Below, in pieces: positions 1 through 8,960 of a stretch of DNA of 64,000 bases. Location of the stretch: the NCBI GenBank assembly GCA_001931535.1, contig CP016211.1, positions 15,267,501-15,331,500 of the forward strand, read 5' to 3'. A program made the position numbers and the translations under genes. The notes under the pieces are model-generated. The model was given only the letters and a program-made list of their open reading frames with translations, was not told where the DNA came from and made no database searches. Each line of letters begins with the position of its first letter. Position 1 is the stretch's first letter. Source of the stretch: Minicystis rosea. Its GTDB lineage: Bacteria; Myxococcota_A; Polyangia; Polyangiales; Polyangiaceae.

Positions 1-144
1 CGATGAACGGCATTTCCCTCCGCGCGCGCGATCGTGTTGCCGGCTTGTGCCAACCCGATGCGGCGCCGCGCCCGGTTTGAACGGCGTTGCTCCTGCGGCT
101 CGGTGGTTTGCGTTCACGACGCGGGATGTCTGCTACGCTGCCGC

Positions 145-357
145 ATGCCCACGAACCCTGCCGACGTGATCACCGACGCTGCGACCCGCGCCCGCAACAG
201 CTGGGACGAGATCCAGACCGCTTATCGCGATGCCTCCGTTCGCGGTCGCGACACCTATGCCGCCATCGAGGAAGAGCATCGCCGAGCCGCGACCCGCTCC
301 GCCGAGAGCTGGGCCGTGATCGAGGCCGCGGGGCGCGAAGGCGAAAAGCGCCGCTGA
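145..357 (+). CDS. Small charged helical protein, unknown
   Basis: A 70-residue ORF beginning at an ATG (MPTNPADV). It is rich in Ala, Arg and Glu and looks like a single long amphipathic helix, with recurring A-x-R-x-S/T-W and E-E-E-H-R-R patterns; two Trp residues sit in similar contexts (N-S-W-D-E-I and E-S-W-A-V-I), suggesting an internal helical duplication of about 40 residues. No signal peptide, no metal-binding residues and no recognised family. The reading frame is open further upstream, but that part is Cys/Arg-rich and unlike coding sequence, so the internal ATG is preferred. It stands alone 98 bp before the lipoprotein gene on the same strand. Real-gene status is moderately likely; function unknown. 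Confidence 0.45.
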   Translation: MPTNPADVITDAATRARNSWDEIQTAYRDASVRGRDTYAAIEEEHRRAATRSAESWAVIEAAGREGEKRR

Positions 358-454
358 TTCCGCGCTCTTCGTGATCGGGGCCGCGGCACCGCGCGCCCCG
401 GTCGATTCACGCGCGCGCCCGCACGCGTCGTGATGATAGAGATCATCGTTCGTC

Positions 455-2377
455 ATGCGGCCCTCCGCGCTTCTCCGCACCTCGTCATCCCGCGCTTCCG
501 TGCGTGACCTCACGCTCGTCACTGTCGCCCTCGGCGTCGCATTCGCGGCCTGCTCTTCGGACGGCGGGACGACGGGCACCGGCGGCTTCACGTCCGCGAG
601 CAGCGGTGGCGCCGGCGGCGCGACGGTCAGCTCCAGCAGCAGCAGCGGTGGCGGCGGCATGGGGGGCAGCACGTCGTCCAGCGGCTCGGGGGGCGCCGAA
701 GGGTGCGTGCCTTTCGCGATGGAGCCTTGTTATACGGGCCCTCTCGGAACGCAGGATATCGGCATCTGCAAAGGCGGTATGCACACCTGCAACGCCACCG
801 GCATCGGATATGGCCCCTGCGTCGGTCAAATCATCCCCAAGACCGAGTCCTGCAACACGACCGACGACGATGACTGCAACGGCCTCGTGAACGACGGCTG
901 CATCTGCACGCCTCTCGAAAAGGCCCCTTGCTACACCGGCCCGGTGGGCACGGAGGGTGTCGGCTCCTGCAAAGGCGGGACGAAGACCTGTGATTTGACC
1001 GGCAAGGCTTATGGCTCCTGCGTCGACGAGACCAAGCCTCGAGTCGACAACTGCGCCAGCGCCGCGGACGAGGACTGCGACGGTCAAACCCCACCTTGCA
1101 CGGGCACGCTCGTCTTCGGCAAGTCCTTGGGTGGCCTGCTCGACGAGGAGGGTTTGGCCATCGCGTCGGATCCGGCGAGCAACGTCATCGTCGGCGGCTA
1201 CACCATCGGCACCGTCGATTTCGGCTGCGGCGCCATGCCCGGCGGCACCAACGAAGGGGCTTTGGTCCTCAAGGTCGACCCGACGGGAGCGTGCTTGTGG
1301 AGCAAGCGATTCGATGATGGATCGCGCGTCACGGGCGTGGGCGCCGATCTCGATGGCAACGTCTATCTCACGGGGACGTTCACGGGCGCGCTCGATCTCG
1401 GCGGCGGCCCGATGCAGAGCGCGGGGCAGAGCGATGTGTTCTTCGCCAAGCTCGATTCCACCGGTGCTTTCGTGTGGGCGCGTCGCTTCGGCGACGGCGC
1501 GCCGCAGACGGCCACGGGGCTCACGGTCGATCCGCAGAGCAACCCCATCGGCGTCGGCTACTTCCAAGGCACCCTCGATTTTGGCGGCGGCGCCATGACG
1601 AGCGCCGGCGGCAACGACGTCTACTTGGTCAAGCTCGACACCGCCGGCACGCTGGTGTGGGCGAAGAGCTTCGGAGATGCGTCGAACCAAGTGGGCAACG
1701 CGGTGGCGGTCGACGAGGCTTACAATCCCATCATCACTGGATCGTTCTCTGGCACCGTCGACTTCGGGGGCGGCCCGCTCGCGAGCGCCGGCCTCGGAGA
1801 TGCGTTTGCCGCCCGCTTCGACTCCACCGGCAACCACGTTTGGAGCGCGCGTTGGGGCGACGCCAAGGATCAAGCCGGATATGCGGTGGCCGCCTATGGA
1901 TCGGGGGACGTCTACATCGCCGGTTCCTTCGACGGAACGCTCGACGTGGGCGGCGCCACCCATGTTTCGGCGGGCGGCCAGGATGCCTGGATCCTGGCGC
2001 TGGATCCCGCGGGAACCTACCGCTGGAGCCGGCAGATCGGCGGGGTGAATACCCAAGTTGGATCGTGTTTGGCCATCGATCCCTTTGGCAATGTGGGTTT
2101 GGCGGTCACGCTCTCCGGGACGGCCGATCTCGGCAGTGGCCCGCTCACCAGCGCAGGCACGAGCGATGTCGCGATCGCCAAATACGATCCTGCGGGCGCG
2201 CCGCTGTGGAGCCGCCGCTTCGGCGACGCCGCCGCGCAAACGCCCAAAGGCGTGGCCTTCACGCCTTCGGGGGCATTCGCGATCACGGGGATCTTCCTCG
2301 GGACCACCGATTTCGGCGCCGGCCCGGTGACGAGCGGTGGGGGCGAGGACCTGGGATTGGCGCTCTTCGGCCCGTGA
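455..2377 (+). CDS. Secreted lipoprotein: Cys-rich repeats plus 7-blade beta-propeller
   Basis: A 640-residue predicted outer-surface lipoprotein. The N-terminus is basic, followed by a hydrophobic stretch and the lipobox F-A-A-C near residue 33, then a Ser/Gly/Thr low-complexity linker to about residue 75. Next come two copies of a roughly 65-residue Cys-rich module (P-C-Y-T-G-P, C-K-G-G, then the acidic D-D-D-D-C-N-G or D-E-D-C-D-G motif typical of myxobacterial surface proteins). The rest is seven repeats of about 55 residues, each with an F-G-D-type start, an N-V-Y-L-T-G-like strand and a D-F-G-G-G strand (SBBP-like), consistent with a seven-bladed propeller. The role is probably adhesion or binding; the ligand is unknown. 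A related protein's C-terminus lies at the far end of the window. Confidence 0.85.
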   Translation: MRPSALLRTSSSRASVRDLTLVTVALGVAFAACSSDGGTTGTGGFTSASSGGAGGATVSSSSSSGGGGMGGSTSSSGSGGAEGCVPFAMEPCYTGPLGTQDIGICKGGMHTCNATGIGYGPCVGQIIPKTESCNTTDDDDCNGLVNDGCICTPLEKAPCYTGPVGTEGVGSCKGGTKTCDLTGKAYGSCVDETKPRVDNCASAADEDCDGQTPPCTGTLVFGKSLGGLLDEEGLAIASDPASNVIVGGYTIGTVDFGCGAMPGGTNEGALVLKVDPTGACLWSKRFDDGSRVTGVGADLDGNVYLTGTFTGALDLGGGPMQSAGQSDVFFAKLDSTGAFVWARRFGDGAPQTATGLTVDPQSNPIGVGYFQGTLDFGGGAMTSAGGNDVYLVKLDTAGTLVWAKSFGDASNQVGNAVAVDEAYNPIITGSFSGTVDFGGGPLASAGLGDAFAARFDSTGNHVWSARWGDAKDQAGYAVAAYGSGDVYIAGSFDGTLDVGGATHVSAGGQDAWILALDPAGTYRWSRQIGGVNTQVGSCLAIDPFGNVGLAVTLSGTADLGSGPLTSAGTSDVAIAKYDPAGAPLWSRRFGDAAAQTPKGVAFTPSGAFAITGIFLGTTDFGAGPVTSGGGEDLGLALFGP

Positions 2378-2420
2378 AAGAGGGTTTGGGTAACGGTGTT
2401 ACGAGGGCCGTGATTCGCGA

Positions 2421-3143
2421 TCAGCGCCGGCCTTCTCGATAAGGACGGAGCACGCTTTCGAGCGCGTCCCAGGTGGCTTGTCGGAGATTGGCAATCGCCT
2501 CCGGATCACGGGCGTCGCCCTCGGGGAGGAGGGGCGGTTGGACGAAGAAATCGAGCGGGACGCGGCGCGGTACCAAGCTCTCGGGGATGGGGAGATCGTA
2601 GCGGTCCGAGCCCAGCAGCGTGCGGCCGAAGAGGCGCTCGCGCCGCGGGACCTCGAAGAGATCGTCCACGCCCGTCGCGGCCACCGGCACGATGGGCGCT
2701 CGGGCGCGGAGCGCGACGCGCGCGAAGCCTTGGCGATCACCCCACTGGAGGGTGTAGGCGTCTTTGGAGAGCTTGAAGGAATCATCCACGCCGCCGGGAT
2801 AGACACAGACGAGCTCGCCCGCTTCGAGCAGGGCGACCGCCTCGTCGGGGCGGCCGGGGATGGCGCCGAGCGCGGTGAGCGCCGGGCGGACGCCGGGGAA
2901 ACGAAAGAGGTTCTTCTCGGCGAGGAAGCGCGGGGGACGATGGCCGTCGGCGACGAGCACCGCGGTGAGCGCCACCGAGTCGAGGCCGAGGAGCGCGTGG
3001 TTGCCGACGAGGAGCGCAGGGCCGCGGCGCGGGATGTGATCGCCGTCGTGGAGCGTGGCGCGGAGGCGCTCGGCGAGGACGCGGGCGAAGCGCACACCGG
3101 AGTCGCTGCCGGCGAAGATGCGAAAATACGATGGGCCCAGCAT
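2421..3143 (-). CDS. Lysophospholipid acyltransferase family protein (MGAT/TMEM68-like)
   Basis: A 240-residue protein of the PlsC/LPLAT superfamily, which moves fatty acyl chains onto glycerolipid or alcohol acceptors at the membrane. The N-terminal motif G-N-H-A-L-L-G-L-D (about residues 47-55) replaces the classical N-H-x4-D: here His and Asp are separated by five residues, as in the MGAT-like branch that includes plant phytyl ester synthases. Other expected blocks follow: F-L-A-E-K-N-L-F, an F-P-G-V segment, and V-Y-P-G-G (the E/Y-P-E/G-G acceptor-binding motif), then P-I-V-P-V-A. The ATG start is 6 nt from the stop of the upstream acetyltransferase gene, so the two are probably one operon. 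Substrate not deducible. Confidence 0.8.
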   Translation of the reverse strand: MLGPSYFRIFAGSDSGVRFARVLAERLRATLHDGDHIPRRGPALLVGNHALLGLDSVALTAVLVADGHRPPRFLAEKNLFRFPGVRPALTALGAIPGRPDEAVALLEAGELVCVYPGGVDDSFKLSKDAYTLQWGDRQGFARVALRARAPIVPVAATGVDDLFEVPRRERLFGRTLLGSDRYDLPIPESLVPRRVPLDFFVQPPLLPEGDARDPEAIANLRQATWDALESVLRPYREGRR

Positions 3144-3149
3144 GCGGCG

Positions 3150-3644
3150 CTACAGCACCTTCGTCATGACGATGCCGCGCTGGCCGCGCGCGTACGCATG
3201 CTCGAGCACGAAGAGGCGCGCATAGCCGGCCGACGTGAAGAGGCGGCGCGCGCGGGTGTTGGTCTCGGCGGTCATCAAGGTCATGGAGATGGCGCCCTCT
3301 TCGTCGCGCGCGACGCTCTCGGCGTGGTGGAGGAGGAGGCCGCCGATGCCGCGACCGTGGAGGCCGGGGAGCACGCTGATGGCGTTGAGGCGCGCGAGGA
3401 CGGGGCGCTGCCACGGGCCGAAGGGACGGTCGCGCCGCTCGAAGCCGAGCACGTAGAAGCCGACGGGCGTGAACGCCTGCTCGGCGATGACCACGCGCGC
3501 GCCGCGCTCGCCGAGCATCGAGGCCAGCGAGCCCATGGGGTGAATCGAGTAGGGCGCGAAGACGCGCTCGCTCAGTCGATAAATGAAGTCGTCGTCCGAC
3601 GCGCGCCGGGGGCGAAGGATGACATCCGTGGTCGCCTTGCGCAT
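3150..3644 (-). CDS. GNAT-family N-acetyltransferase
   Basis: About 164 residues from ATG 3644 (M-R-K-A-T-T-D); an in-frame GTG at 3683 would add 13 residues. The GNAT fold is recognised by the N-terminal I-L-R-P-R-R-A-S-D-D-D strand-helix, a central beta-strand (V-V-I-A-E-Q), the acetyl-CoA loop in motif A (L-P-G-L-H-G-R-G-I-G-G, a Q/R-x-x-G-x-G/A variant), and the late T-N-T-R-A-R-R-L-F-x-x-A-G-Y motif B. Acceptor unknown; the family acetylates amines on small molecules or proteins. Directly upstream of the acyltransferase gene with a 6-nt gap, so likely co-transcribed. Confidence 0.8.
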   Translation of the reverse strand: MRKATTDVILRPRRASDDDFIYRLSERVFAPYSIHPMGSLASMLGERGARVVIAEQAFTPVGFYVLGFERRDRPFGPWQRPVLARLNAISVLPGLHGRGIGGLLLHHAESVARDEEGAISMTLMTAETNTRARRLFTSAGYARLFVLEHAYARGQRGIVMTKVL

Positions 3645-3772
3645 GGCCACGCCATGTTGTTCGATCCGCGCGCGGGCGTCCACCCGCCGCCGCCGAGCGC
3701 TCGTCGTTGTGCGCGCGCCACCGAGCCGAGCGGAGGGGACGTCGCGTCGCGGTGGAATGCGACGCGACGGCC

Positions 3773-6073
3773 CTACACCGAGGGCGTGGTGAGCGCTTCG
3801 GTGATGCGCGGGACCTCGCGCGCGGGACAGCCCAGCCAGCTCGCGAAATGCGCCGTCTCGGAGGCTCCTTCGGCGAGCGCGCGGCAGACGCGCTCGGCCA
3901 CGTCGGCGCGGACGGCGCGCGTGCCGAAGACGGGGAAGCCGATGGCGGCGTAGGCCCGCGGATCGGCGCCGCGCGGGAGCGCAAGAGAGACGGCGGCCGG
4001 CTTCGGCGGCAGCGGGCGCGGATCGAAATACGCCGAGGCGAGGGCGAGGCGCTGCGCGGCCGCAGACCCGCGGAGGAGGGAAGGGACGTAGAGCACGCGC
4101 GCGCCGAGGCGCACGCCCTGTGCTTCGAGGAGCGCGCGATCGGCGGCGGCGAGCTCGGCGATCTGGGCGCCGGCGCGATCGGTGAGCGCGGTGCCGAGGC
4201 CCTGCTCGAGCTGGTAGATGACGCCGCGGCCGGCCGCGGAGAGGGCGCGCAGCGCGGGCGCGCGGAGCGGGGCGAGCAGCGCCTCCACGAGATCGCGCGC
4301 GAAGGCGACGAGGCGCCGGAGGATGCGGGAGCGCGCGCCGGCGCCGAGCGCGTCGAGCTCGGCGAGCTTCACCTCCGGCACGAGGAGGCCCGGGCCGCGC
4401 GTGAGCTTGCCGAGGAAGCGATCGTCGAACGAGATGCGGCCGCCGCCGTCGAGGACGAAGCGATCATGCGCGGCGGCGAGGAGCGGCTCGATCCAATCGT
4501 CCGCGTCGCGCGAGGACGGCGGCGGCGGCGCGAGCGCGTCGCGCAGGGCGGCGAGGCCGGCGAAGGGATGCGATCGGTTGGCCTCGCCGGCGCCTGCCTG
4601 TGAAGCGCGCGGGTGCTCGGGGCGCGGTCGAGGCAAGGGGGCCGAGCGTGCGCGCCGGCCGCTGCCCCGCTCGACGAAGCGTTGCACGAGCCGCTCGTGG
4701 AGGGCGTCGCTGAGGCGATCTTCGACGTCGCGGGCGCGCTCCTGCCACGCGGTCGCGTCCTCGACCCAACGTGTCTGATGCGTGATGTACGTCCACACGC
4801 GGACCGCGGCCATGCGGGCGATGAGCGTGTCGATGTCGCCGGCCACGTCGTCGAGCTCGACGAGGTGGGCCGCGATCCAGTCGCGATCCAGGACGCCGCG
4901 CGGACCCGAGAGCATGGTGAAGACCTCGCCGAGCAAGGCCACGTGCGACTCCAGGAGCAGCTTGCGAAAGTCCGGGACGCGGCACACGTCCCAGAGGAGG
5001 CGCACCGCCTCTTCGCCGCGGGCGCGGGCGCGAATCTCGGGATCCTGCGCGAGACGCGCGAGCGCGGCGGCGTCCTCGGCTTCGCCTTCGAGCATCAGGC
5101 TCGCGTGCCGCGGGCGTTGCTTGAGCGATCCGAGGAGCGCGTCGATCGAGCTGAAATCCAGGTCCGCGTTGCGCCAGCGCAGGCGCCGCACCGCGGGGAA
5201 GCGGTGCATCTCCACGGCGGCGGCGACCGTGTCCGGCAGGCGCAGCGGCGCCACCGTGCCGAAGGTGCCGTCGCGCAGGTAGCGGCCCGCGCGCCCGGCG
5301 ATCTGCGACAGCTCCGCGGGATCGAGCTCGCGCTCGGCGCGGCCGTCGAACTTGCGCAGCGCCGCGAACGCGACGTGCGTGACGTCGAGGTTGAGCCCCA
5401 TCCCGATGGCATCGGTCGCCACCAAGTAGTCGACCTCGCCCGCTTGGAAGAGCGCGACCTGCGCGTTGCGCGCCCGCGGCGAGAGCGCGCCCAGCACCAC
5501 GGCCGCGCCGCCTCGCTGCGCGCGCAGCCGCTCCGCGATGGCGTAGACCTGCGGCATGGAGAAGGCGACCACCGCCGTCCGCGGGAGCAGCCGCGCGAGC
5601 TTCTCCGGGCCCGTGTGGCCGAGCGTGGAGAGGCGCGCGCACGTCGGATGAACAGCCGTGGGGACGAGCTCGCGCACGAGCGGGCGCATCGTGTCCGCGC
5701 CCATGAACCACGTCTCGCGCCGCCCGCGCGCCGCGAGCAGCCGCTCGGTGAAGACGTGCCCGCGTTGATCGTGCGCCGCGAGCTGGATCTCGTCGACGGC
5801 GAGGAAGTCGACCTCGCGATCCATCGGCATCGCCTCGACGGTGCAGACCCAATAGTCCGGCCGCCGCGGCACCCTCTTCTCCTCGCCCGTCACCAGCGCG
5901 ACGCGCGCCTCGCCCACCTTGGTGGTCAGCCGATCGTAGACCTCGCGGGCGAGCAGGCGCAGCGGCAGCCCGATCATGCCGGACTCGTGCGTCAACATCC
6001 GCTCGAGGGCGCGGTGGGTTTTACCCGTGTTGGTGGGGCCCAAAAGGGCGGTGATCGAGGAGCCCTCGAGCAT
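3773..6073 (-). CDS. SUV3-like superfamily 2 DEAD/DEAH-type RNA helicase
   Basis: A 766-residue helicase resembling SUV3/MgpS proteins. Walker A is G-P-T-N-T-G-K-T (residues 12-19), the DEXH box is D-E-I-Q (94-97), and motif VI is Q-I-A-G-R-A-G-R-Y; an R-K-F-D-G segment and L-N-L-D-V-T-H lie between them in the second RecA domain. The SUV3 hallmark is the short, insertion-poor first RecA domain with the T-N-T-G-K-T P-loop. The C-terminal third is Ala/Arg/Leu-rich and helical, like the ratchet region. Expected role is 3'-5' RNA (or RNA/DNA) unwinding in RNA turnover. It starts at ATG 6073, 36 bp after the PGPGW gene on the same strand. Orthologs occur sporadically in bacteria. Confidence 0.87.
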   Translation of the reverse strand: MLEGSSITALLGPTNTGKTHRALERMLTHESGMIGLPLRLLAREVYDRLTTKVGEARVALVTGEEKRVPRRPDYWVCTVEAMPMDREVDFLAVDEIQLAAHDQRGHVFTERLLAARGRRETWFMGADTMRPLVRELVPTAVHPTCARLSTLGHTGPEKLARLLPRTAVVAFSMPQVYAIAERLRAQRGGAAVVLGALSPRARNAQVALFQAGEVDYLVATDAIGMGLNLDVTHVAFAALRKFDGRAERELDPAELSQIAGRAGRYLRDGTFGTVAPLRLPDTVAAAVEMHRFPAVRRLRWRNADLDFSSIDALLGSLKQRPRHASLMLEGEAEDAAALARLAQDPEIRARARGEEAVRLLWDVCRVPDFRKLLLESHVALLGEVFTMLSGPRGVLDRDWIAAHLVELDDVAGDIDTLIARMAAVRVWTYITHQTRWVEDATAWQERARDVEDRLSDALHERLVQRFVERGSGRRARSAPLPRPRPEHPRASQAGAGEANRSHPFAGLAALRDALAPPPPSSRDADDWIEPLLAAAHDRFVLDGGGRISFDDRFLGKLTRGPGLLVPEVKLAELDALGAGARSRILRRLVAFARDLVEALLAPLRAPALRALSAAGRGVIYQLEQGLGTALTDRAGAQIAELAAADRALLEAQGVRLGARVLYVPSLLRGSAAAQRLALASAYFDPRPLPPKPAAVSLALPRGADPRAYAAIGFPVFGTRAVRADVAERVCRALAEGASETAHFASWLGCPAREVPRITEALTTPSV

Positions 6074-6109
6074 GACGGCGGGAGCAGCGTAGCCGGCCGC
6101 GGCCGTGGT

Positions 6110-6526
6110 TCACGCCGAATCGTGCGCGCCTTCGCCCGGGGCGCGGAGCGGCGGCTTCCCGTGCTTCCGGCGAATCTCGTTGATGGCGTCGAGCACGCGC
6201 GGCCTCGCGGCCAGCGTGCGCACGTACCGCTGGGGGATGGGCCCGCCGATGACCGAGAGCCCGAGCAGGATGGTCACGATGCCCGGCCCGGGGAGAAAGA
6301 GCAGGGCGACGCCCATGGCGGTGAGCGCCACGCCGACCACGATGCGGAGGATCCGCACCGTCATGCGCGGAGGCCGCGAGGGACGCGAGAAATAATCGAT
6401 CGGGAGGCGCGCCAGGGCGATCGGGATGGCGAGCGCGGCCGCGACGTAGACCGCGATCGTGAGCCCCGCCGACACCAGCCACGCGGTGTGATCCTGCGAC
6501 CAGGAGCGGAGCAACGTCTCGTACAT
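6110..6526 (-). CDS. PGPGW-motif small transmembrane protein
   Basis: A 138-residue inner-membrane protein. An N-terminal hydrophobic segment (about residues 15-45) is followed by a second pair of closely spaced segments containing L-F-L-P-G-P-G-I-V-T-I-L-L-G-L-S, the signature of the PGPGW (putative transmembrane) family; the usual W after P-G-P-G is I here. The tail from about residue 105 is basic and soluble (R-R-K-H-G-K-P-P). Function of the family is unknown. It sits upstream of the helicase gene on the same strand with a 36-bp gap, so the two may be co-transcribed. Confidence 0.75.
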   Translation of the reverse strand: MYETLLRSWSQDHTAWLVSAGLTIAVYVAAALAIPIALARLPIDYFSRPSRPPRMTVRILRIVVGVALTAMGVALLFLPGPGIVTILLGLSVIGGPIPQRYVRTLAARPRVLDAINEIRRKHGKPPLRAPGEGAHDSA

Positions 6527-6650
6527 CGGAACGCGTTCAGCCTAGCAGCCTGCGGAAAATGCGCCGCGCCGCCGCGGAGCTCGATCCTTCGTCGCGCATC
6601 GATCGCAATGGAGCCGGTCGCGTGGCTTCGATGCAGGCGAGCGATCGCCG

Positions 6651-8234
6651 TCACCGCTCGTTGCGGAGCTCGGCGGTCGCTTTCGGTTTCGGGGCGAGCG
6701 GACGAACGGCCGGCGCCGCGCTCTTCGGTGTCTTCACGTCGAGCTGCACCTTGGCCGGCACGGGGCCGCTCTCGGCGATCACCACGCGCTGCGTGTCCTC
6801 GTCGTCGCCCGCCGACACGCGCACCTCGTGCACGCTGCCGAGCGCGCCGCGGAGCTCCACCACGCCGTCCTTCGTTTGGACGCGCGCGCCGTCGACCATC
6901 ACCGACGCGCCCTCGGGCAGGACCACGAGGCGCACGGTGCGCGGCGCGGGCTCGGCGGCGACCGTCGCCGTCGCGACGATCGCGGCGCCCGCATTTCCCA
7001 CGGGCGCGCTCGCGCCGCCGGGGGCGAGCGCCTTCACGGCCAAGACGGTGCCAGCTGCCAGCGTGATGATCCCGCCGCCGATCATCACGCCCCGTGATGA
7101 TCGATTCGGGCCTCCACCACCGCTCGTTTTCGTGGCACCGGCGCCCAGCGTGCGGCCGAGACCATCGATCGAGGCGCGCGGCGCCGGGATCTCCACGGGG
7201 GCGCGCTCCACCGCGCGAGCGACGTCGACGATGGGCGCGACCCGAGGGAGCGGGGCTGCGGGTGGTGGCGCTGCGGGCGGCGCTTCCGGAATCAGCGAGG
7301 CGCGCGCTTCGATGCGGCTGCGCTCTGCTTCGTCGAGCGGTCGCAGCATGCTGTCGTCGATGGCCCAGCCATCGGGGAGCAGCGGCTCGATGGCCCGGAG
7401 CATCTCCGCTGCAGACTGGAAGCGATGGGCCGGATCGAAGCGCATCGCGGCGTGCGCCACGGCCGCGACGCGGGCGGGTACCCACGGCGCGAGCTCTTGG
7501 ATCGGCGTGGGCTCCTCGGTGCAGATGGAGATGATGAGCTCACCGAGCGCGTCGCTGCCCTGATGCGGCGTGCGGCCGGTGAGCGCTTGGTAGAGCACCA
7601 CGCCGAGCGACCAGATGTCGGAGCGGCGATCGATCTCCTTGAGCCCGCGCGCCTGCTCCGGCGACATGTAGAGCGGCGAGCCGAGCATGCTGCCCGTGCT
7701 GGTCAGGCCGGCGGTCTCGGTCTCGGTGTCGTCGGGGTCGCGCGTGATCTTGGCGACGCCGAAGTCGAGCAGCTTCACCGTGCGCGCGGTGCCGCCGTCG
7801 CGCGCCAAATACAAGTTCGCCGGCTTGATGTCGCGATGGATGATGCGCGCCTCGTGCGCCTTCTGCAGCCCGAGGCACGCCTGCGCCACGATGCGGAGCG
7901 CGAGGCTCGGCGAGAGCGGGCCGAGGCGCTTCACGAGGTGGCTCACGTCCTCGCCGTCGAGGAGCTCCATCACCAGGAAAGGCAGCCCCGTCGTGGTGTC
8001 GGTGCCCGTGTCGAGCACCTTGACGATGTGGGGCGTGTCGAGCGTCGTGGTGGCGCGCGCCTCGCGCTCGAAGCGGCCCACCAGGGTCGCGTTCCGCGCC
8101 GTCTCCGCGGTGATGAGCTTCATGGCCATGTGCACGGTGCTGGCCACGTGGACGGCCTCGTACACTGAGCCCATGCCGCCCGCTCCGACGAGCCGCACGA
8201 TCCGGTACCGCTGACCGATGATCGCGCCGATCAC
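6651..8234 (-). CDS. Ser/Thr protein kinase with TM segment and PEGA domain
   Basis: A 527-residue Hanks-type kinase, GTG start. Kinase domain about residues 10-275: Gly-loop G-A-G-G-M-G-S-V-Y (18-26), ATP-binding K39, catalytic H-R-D-I-K-P-A-N (133-140, D135), D-F-G (157-159), and activation-segment end S-P-L-Y-M-S-P-E-Q. A Pro/Ala-rich juxtamembrane linker (about 315-380) leads to one transmembrane helix (382-402), then a periplasmic PEGA-like beta domain (about 432-500: L-P-E-G-A-S-V-M-V-D-G). All catalytic residues are present, so it should be active, probably sensing an envelope signal. It lies 12 bp downstream of the TIM-barrel gene on the same strand. Confidence 0.93.
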   Translation of the reverse strand: MIGAIIGQRYRIVRLVGAGGMGSVYEAVHVASTVHMAMKLITAETARNATLVGRFEREARATTTLDTPHIVKVLDTGTDTTTGLPFLVMELLDGEDVSHLVKRLGPLSPSLALRIVAQACLGLQKAHEARIIHRDIKPANLYLARDGGTARTVKLLDFGVAKITRDPDDTETETAGLTSTGSMLGSPLYMSPEQARGLKEIDRRSDIWSLGVVLYQALTGRTPHQGSDALGELIISICTEEPTPIQELAPWVPARVAAVAHAAMRFDPAHRFQSAAEMLRAIEPLLPDGWAIDDSMLRPLDEAERSRIEARASLIPEAPPAAPPPAAPLPRVAPIVDVARAVERAPVEIPAPRASIDGLGRTLGAGATKTSGGGGPNRSSRGVMIGGGIITLAAGTVLAVKALAPGGASAPVGNAGAAIVATATVAAEPAPRTVRLVVLPEGASVMVDGARVQTKDGVVELRGALGSVHEVRVSAGDDEDTQRVVIAESGPVPAKVQLDVKTPKSAAPAVRPLAPKPKATAELRNER

Positions 8235-8246
8235 ACGCAGAGCCTA

Positions 8247-8960
8247 TCAGGTCCGGGCAACGAGGGGCGGCCGGGCCGTGAGCGCTTCGGACGCGAGCCC
8301 CATCTGCTCCGCGATCTCTTCGGGCAAAGCAGGCGACTCGACGATCACCGGGATCGCCTCCGGCACCCAGGCCGCAATCTTTTGGAACGCGGTCACCGCC
8401 GAGCGGCTGATGGGATCGTGCCGCCCCGAGGCGGTCACCTCGCTCGCGTGGATCTGCCCGAGCCGCGCGCCGAGCTCGCGGAGCAGCGCCCAAGCGTCGT
8501 GCATGGTGCGATCGATCTGGTGCGCATGGCCCACGTCGAAGCAGAACGCGGCCTCGGGCAAGGCGTCGAAGACGCGGCCGAGCTCGCGCACCGTGCGCCC
8601 CGAGGGCTTGCGCTTGTCCATGTTCTCGATCAGGAGTCGCGCGCCGAGGCCGCGCCACACGCGCGGATCGTGGATGGTGTCGGGGTGCAGCACGATCGGC
8701 CATCCCTCGGGCACGCCGGCGGCCAGCATCTCGGCGACGCGCGGCTCGTCGGCGGCGCCGAAGCGGCTCGGCGCGTGCACCGAGACGTGCGTGTAAGCGG
8801 AGACGTCGAGCGAGGGGATCTGTGCGATCAGCGGCTCGAGCTCGGCGAGGCGCAGCGCCGAGAGCTCGACGGCGCGCGCGCCGCGGCCTCCGAGGAGCGC
8901 GAGCGCGCGGGGCACGTCGCCGGGCGTGATCGCGCCGGTGGAGTAACCCACGATGGCCAT
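8247..8960 (-). CDS. Sugar phosphate isomerase/epimerase-like TIM barrel
   Basis: A 237-residue protein of the AP-endonuclease-2/xylose isomerase-like fold. Candidate metal ligands appear in the expected strand order: H in V-S-V-H-A-P-S, E in L-I-E-N-M-D, D and H in F-D-V-G-H-A-H, H in Q-I-H-A-S-E and E in I-V-E-S-P. It probably isomerises or epimerises a small sugar or polyol, or acts on DNA like endonuclease IV; the short length favours the sugar class. The ATG overlaps the stop of the preceding nucleotidyltransferase gene by one base (TGATG), implying translational coupling. Confidence 0.75.
   Translation of the reverse strand: MAIVGYSTGAITPGDVPRALALLGGRGARAVELSALRLAELEPLIAQIPSLDVSAYTHVSVHAPSRFGAADEPRVAEMLAAGVPEGWPIVLHPDTIHDPRVWRGLGARLLIENMDKRKPSGRTVRELGRVFDALPEAAFCFDVGHAHQIDRTMHDAWALLRELGARLGQIHASEVTASGRHDPISRSAVTAFQKIAAWVPEAIPVIVESPALPEEIAEQMGLASEALTARPPLVART

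Noticed and set aside
1..13. Start of a divergent minus-strand gene at the left edge
   Set aside because: Only four codons would be visible; it cannot be supported.
485..2239. Minus-strand frame opposite the propeller lipoprotein
   Set aside because: Antisense shadow caused by the regular codon pattern of the repeats; no family features.
4613..7066. Plus-strand 817-codon open frame
   Set aside because: Antisense to the helicase, the PGPGW gene and the kinase tail; it crosses gene boundaries and is Arg/His-rich.
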